A program made the position numbers and the translations under genes. This document shows, in pieces, positions 61,976-64,000 of a DNA stretch of 64,000 nucleotides. Source of the stretch: PZPK01 sp965230795 (GTDB lineage Bacteria > Pseudomonadota > Gammaproteobacteria > Pseudomonadales > Oleiphilaceae). Each line of letters starts with the position of its first letter. The stretch's first letter is position 1. The notes beneath the pieces are model-generated. The model had not been told where the DNA came from. It saw only the letters and a program-made list of their open reading frames with translations, and made no database searches. Location: contig OZ246020.1 of assembly GCA_965230795.1 (NCBI GenBank), forward strand, positions 992,001 through 1,056,000. Direction: 5' to 3'.

Positions 61976-63121
61976 ATGCTGTTTACGAAACTGTCGAGCT
62001 TCTATTTTTTTTACTTCGCCTTGCTGGGTTTGCTTGCTCCATATCTGGGGTTGTATCTGGAGTCCAAGGATTTTAGTTTGCTTGAGATTGCCCAGCTCAC
62101 CTCCATTTTGATGGTAACAAAGGTATTGGCACCCAATATTTGGGGGGCGCTCGCAGATCGTAAGCAAAACAGATTGTTTTTGGTACGCATGGGAGCGTTT
62201 TCTACTTTAGTAGCCTATTTAGGGTTCTTCTTCGCCGAGGGATTCTGGCATTTTGCAGCGGTAATAGTGCTGTTTAGTTTTTTCTGGAATGCGGTATTGC
62301 CTCAGTATGAAGTGATAACCTTATTTAATCTGGCAGAATATAGAGACAAATATAGTCGGATCAGATTATGGGGCTCGATTGGGTTTATTGTCAGTGTTGT
62401 TGTCGCAGGATGGCTATTTCAACGGCATGGTATTCAGTGGTTTCCCTGGGTGTTGTTGAGCATTGTGGCGTTGATCGCTGTTGCGAGTATGGCAAAACTT
62501 TCCGAACCTCAGTCTCTGAGTGGTAATACATTTTCTGCTGCAGTGTTCTGGAAACGTTTGAGGTATCCGCATGTTTCCTTGTTTTTCGTTGTCTGTTTTT
62601 TGTTGCAGTTGTCTCACGGCCCCTATTACACCTATTTCAGTATTTTTCTGGAATCGCTGAATTATTCCAAGATTGATATTGGTTTGCTGTGGAGTTTGGG
62701 AGTCTGGGCAGAAGTTTTATTGTTCGTCTACATGCATGTGTGGTTCCGGCGATCCTCCGTTAACCACATCATGTGTATTGCCCTGGCGCTCACTGCATTG
62801 CGCTGGCTTCTGATTGCGTACTTCGCGGATGTTGTTGCTGTGCTTATACTAGCTCAGTGCCTGCATGCAATGTCTTTTGGAGCGATGCATGCGGCCGCGA
62901 TTCATTTCGTTCATCACTCCTTTCCAATCGAAAATCAGGGTAGGGCGCAGGCGTTATATAGCAGCACGGGTTTTGGAGCGGGTGGTGCAGCTGGCGCCTA
63001 TCTCAGTGGCGTAATTGTTGATGGGCACGGGTATCAGTCAGCATTCTTGTTCAGTGCTCTGATTGCATTTGTGGCGTTCGTGTTAATCGTTTTGCAGGGG
63101 CGTCTCTCTGTTATTCGATGA
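61976..63121 (+). CDS. MFS transporter (HcaT/MFS_1-like)
   Basis: A 381-residue protein with 12 hydrophobic helices. MLFTKLSSFYFFYFALLGLLAPYLGLYLE and LAPNIWGALADRKQNR (the loop 2-3 G-x-x-x-D-R motif, about 60) are typical of the HcaT/nucleoside-permease branch. IRLWGSIGFIVSVVVAGW near 130 and YSSTGFGAGGAAGAYLSG near 330 are further family stretches. It has a loose GAGGAA about 12 bases before the ATG at 61976; a GTG at 61940 is the longer option. Substrate is unknown. Confidence 0.85.
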   Translation: MLFTKLSSFYFFYFALLGLLAPYLGLYLESKDFSLLEIAQLTSILMVTKVLAPNIWGALADRKQNRLFLVRMGAFSTLVAYLGFFFAEGFWHFAAVIVLFSFFWNAVLPQYEVITLFNLAEYRDKYSRIRLWGSIGFIVSVVVAGWLFQRHGIQWFPWVLLSIVALIAVASMAKLSEPQSLSGNTFSAAVFWKRLRYPHVSLFFVVCFLLQLSHGPYYTYFSIFLESLNYSKIDIGLLWSLGVWAEVLLFVYMHVWFRRSSVNHIMCIALALTALRWLLIAYFADVVAVLILAQCLHAMSFGAMHAAAIHFVHHSFPIENQGRAQALYSSTGFGAGGAAGAYLSGVIVDGHGYQSAFLFSALIAFVAFVLIVLQGRLSVIR

Positions 63122-63476
63122 ACTCGAATCTTTCCTTGTGTTTCCAAACAATTCGTCGGCATTTTAGGGTTTGAACCAGAACCGGAATTTCCTCGAACTG
63201 ATCCCTATTAAGGGATTGAAAAAAATCAGTTTTGGATTGGTTGATTGGCAAATTAGCGTCTATGCTTTGTAAAAAGCGTATGAATAGGCCGCAGAAAGTC
63301 TGCTGCTTGTATGCGCGTTTAAATCCAAATTGGTTTCTTCGTTCTTGCGTGGTCGATTGCTTTCATCTTGTTGTGGAAGGGTCACTTTCTTAAGCAAAAA
63401 CCGAGAATAGATAAAAGTCTGTCGGGATCAATAACTCTCACCGATGGATGGTTCCAAAATAACGGAGTAGCGTTCG
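63122..63476. other. 355-base gap before the DUF1302 gene
   Basis: No coding frame, hairpin terminator or convincing promoter is visible. The promoter of the DUF1302 gene should lie here, because the upstream MFS gene ends 355 bases earlier. A GGAG motif stands 9 bases before the ATG at 63477. Confidence 0.5.
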
Positions 63477-64000
63477 ATGACAAAAAAAACACAGCGGCTG
63501 TTTAGCTTCGCCAAGCTTCCTATGGCAGTGGCGTTTGCAGCTTCGATGTCAACACCTGCTAGCGCGTTTCAGTTTTATATGGGCGATGTAGAAGCGAGCT
63601 TGGACACCACACTGAGTGCAGGATCCAGCTGGAGGATGGAGGATCCAGAGCCTGAGCTGATTGGGCAAGGTAATGGTGGTGAAGGGGGGTCTGTCAACAG
63701 TGACGACGGTAACCTGAATTTTGAAAAAGGTGACGCTTACTCCACGATCATCAAAGGTAATACCGATTTTCTGGCGTCTTATGAAGACTGGGGCGTCTTT
63801 GCTCGTGCCAAATACTGGTACGACTTTGAGTTGCGCGACGATGATCAGCGTTACTCGCTGAGTGATGATGGAAAAAACAACGCCTCCGGAGCGGAAATTC
63901 TGGACGCCTATATCTGGCGAGACTTCTGGCTGGGTGATACGCCCTTGAACGTGCGTATTGGTAAGCAGGTGGTGAGCTGGGGTGAAAGTACCTTTATCTT
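63477..64000 (+). CDS. DUF1302 family outer-membrane protein, N-terminal part
   Basis: The gene starts at ATG 63477 and runs off the window after 174 codons. Residues 1-30 are a signal peptide ending STPASAF-like. The rest has YMGDVEASLDTTLSAGSSWRM, KGNTDFLASYEDWGVFARAKYWYDFELRDDD and RIGKQVVSWGESTFI, close to the usual DUF1302 pattern. DUF1302 proteins are predicted outer-membrane beta-barrels, often next to a DUF1329 lipoprotein gene, and some are tied to hydrophobic-substrate uptake. The rest of the gene lies outside the window. Confidence 0.8.
   Translation, partial: MTKKTQRLFSFAKLPMAVAFAASMSTPASAFQFYMGDVEASLDTTLSAGSSWRMEDPEPELIGQGNGGEGGSVNSDDGNLNFEKGDAYSTIIKGNTDFLASYEDWGVFARAKYWYDFELRDDDQRYSLSDDGKNNASGAEILDAYIWRDFWLGDTPLNVRIGKQVVSWGESTFI

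Noticed and set aside
1..64000. CRISPR arrays, tRNA, rRNA and insertion sequences
   Set aside because: No regularly spaced repeats, transposase motifs or recognisable RNA-gene sequences were seen on reading both strands.

Overview
The window looks like the chromosome of a Gram-negative gammaproteobacterium, probably marine and of the Oceanospirillales/Pseudomonadales type. This rests on the XrtA/PEP-CTERM exopolysaccharide locus, PrsK/PrsR control, a phasin, ETF and ETF-ubiquinone oxidoreductase genes, a DUF1302 outer-membrane protein and moderate GC. The genus cannot be fixed by eye. I saw no rRNA, tRNA, CRISPR array or intact insertion sequence.

Region 1 (1-46.2 kb) is a long exosortase A envelope-polysaccharide locus. 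It opens with the tail of a Wza-type export lipoprotein, a Wzz/GumC-type chain-length protein, a CpsD-like ATPase whose P-loop lacks its lysine, and a beta-barrel protein. A minus-strand glycosyltransferase and a large secreted beta-helix protein follow. Next is an AT-richer plus-strand block with a ligase and two acyltransferases. From 11.4 to 30.6 kb most genes are on the minus strand: flippase, glycosyltransferases, amidotransferase, polysaccharide deacetylase, and a compact set that appears to build and transfer a modified CDP-sugar (PIG-L deacetylase, CDP-glucose synthase-like enzyme, DUF4910 metallo-enzyme, SDR, zinc-type methyltransferase). A large protein resembling exo-rhamnogalacturonan lyases ends this part. 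From 30.7 to 41.3 kb the core genes run on the plus strand: exosortase A fused to EpsI, DUF3473 deacetylase, FemAB-like protein, UDP-glucose dehydrogenase, GNAT-like protein, APS kinase and the TPR lipoprotein PrsT. A 178-bp near-perfect palindrome separates these from prsR-prsK on the minus strand.

Region 2 (45.4-55.9 kb) is ordinary chromosome: a YiiX-like hydrolase, a phasin with a PhaD-like TetR regulator, an HD-domain phosphohydrolase, a response regulator/PP2C phosphatase with a STAS partner, gpsA, a DUF4389 protein, sixA, a class V aminotransferase, a radical SAM protein and a DUF1285 protein.

Region 3 (56-64 kb) holds ETF-QO divergent from etfBA, with an 18-bp PsrA-type operator between them, then glnK-amtB, an MFS transporter and the start of a DUF1302 outer-membrane protein.

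In outline, nucleotide sugars are made and modified, assembled by glycosyltransferases, flipped, polymerised and exported. XrtA would anchor PEP-CTERM proteins encoded elsewhere, since none is visible here, and PrsK/PrsR would set expression with sigma-54. Functions are inferred from motifs and remembered families; no database search was run.
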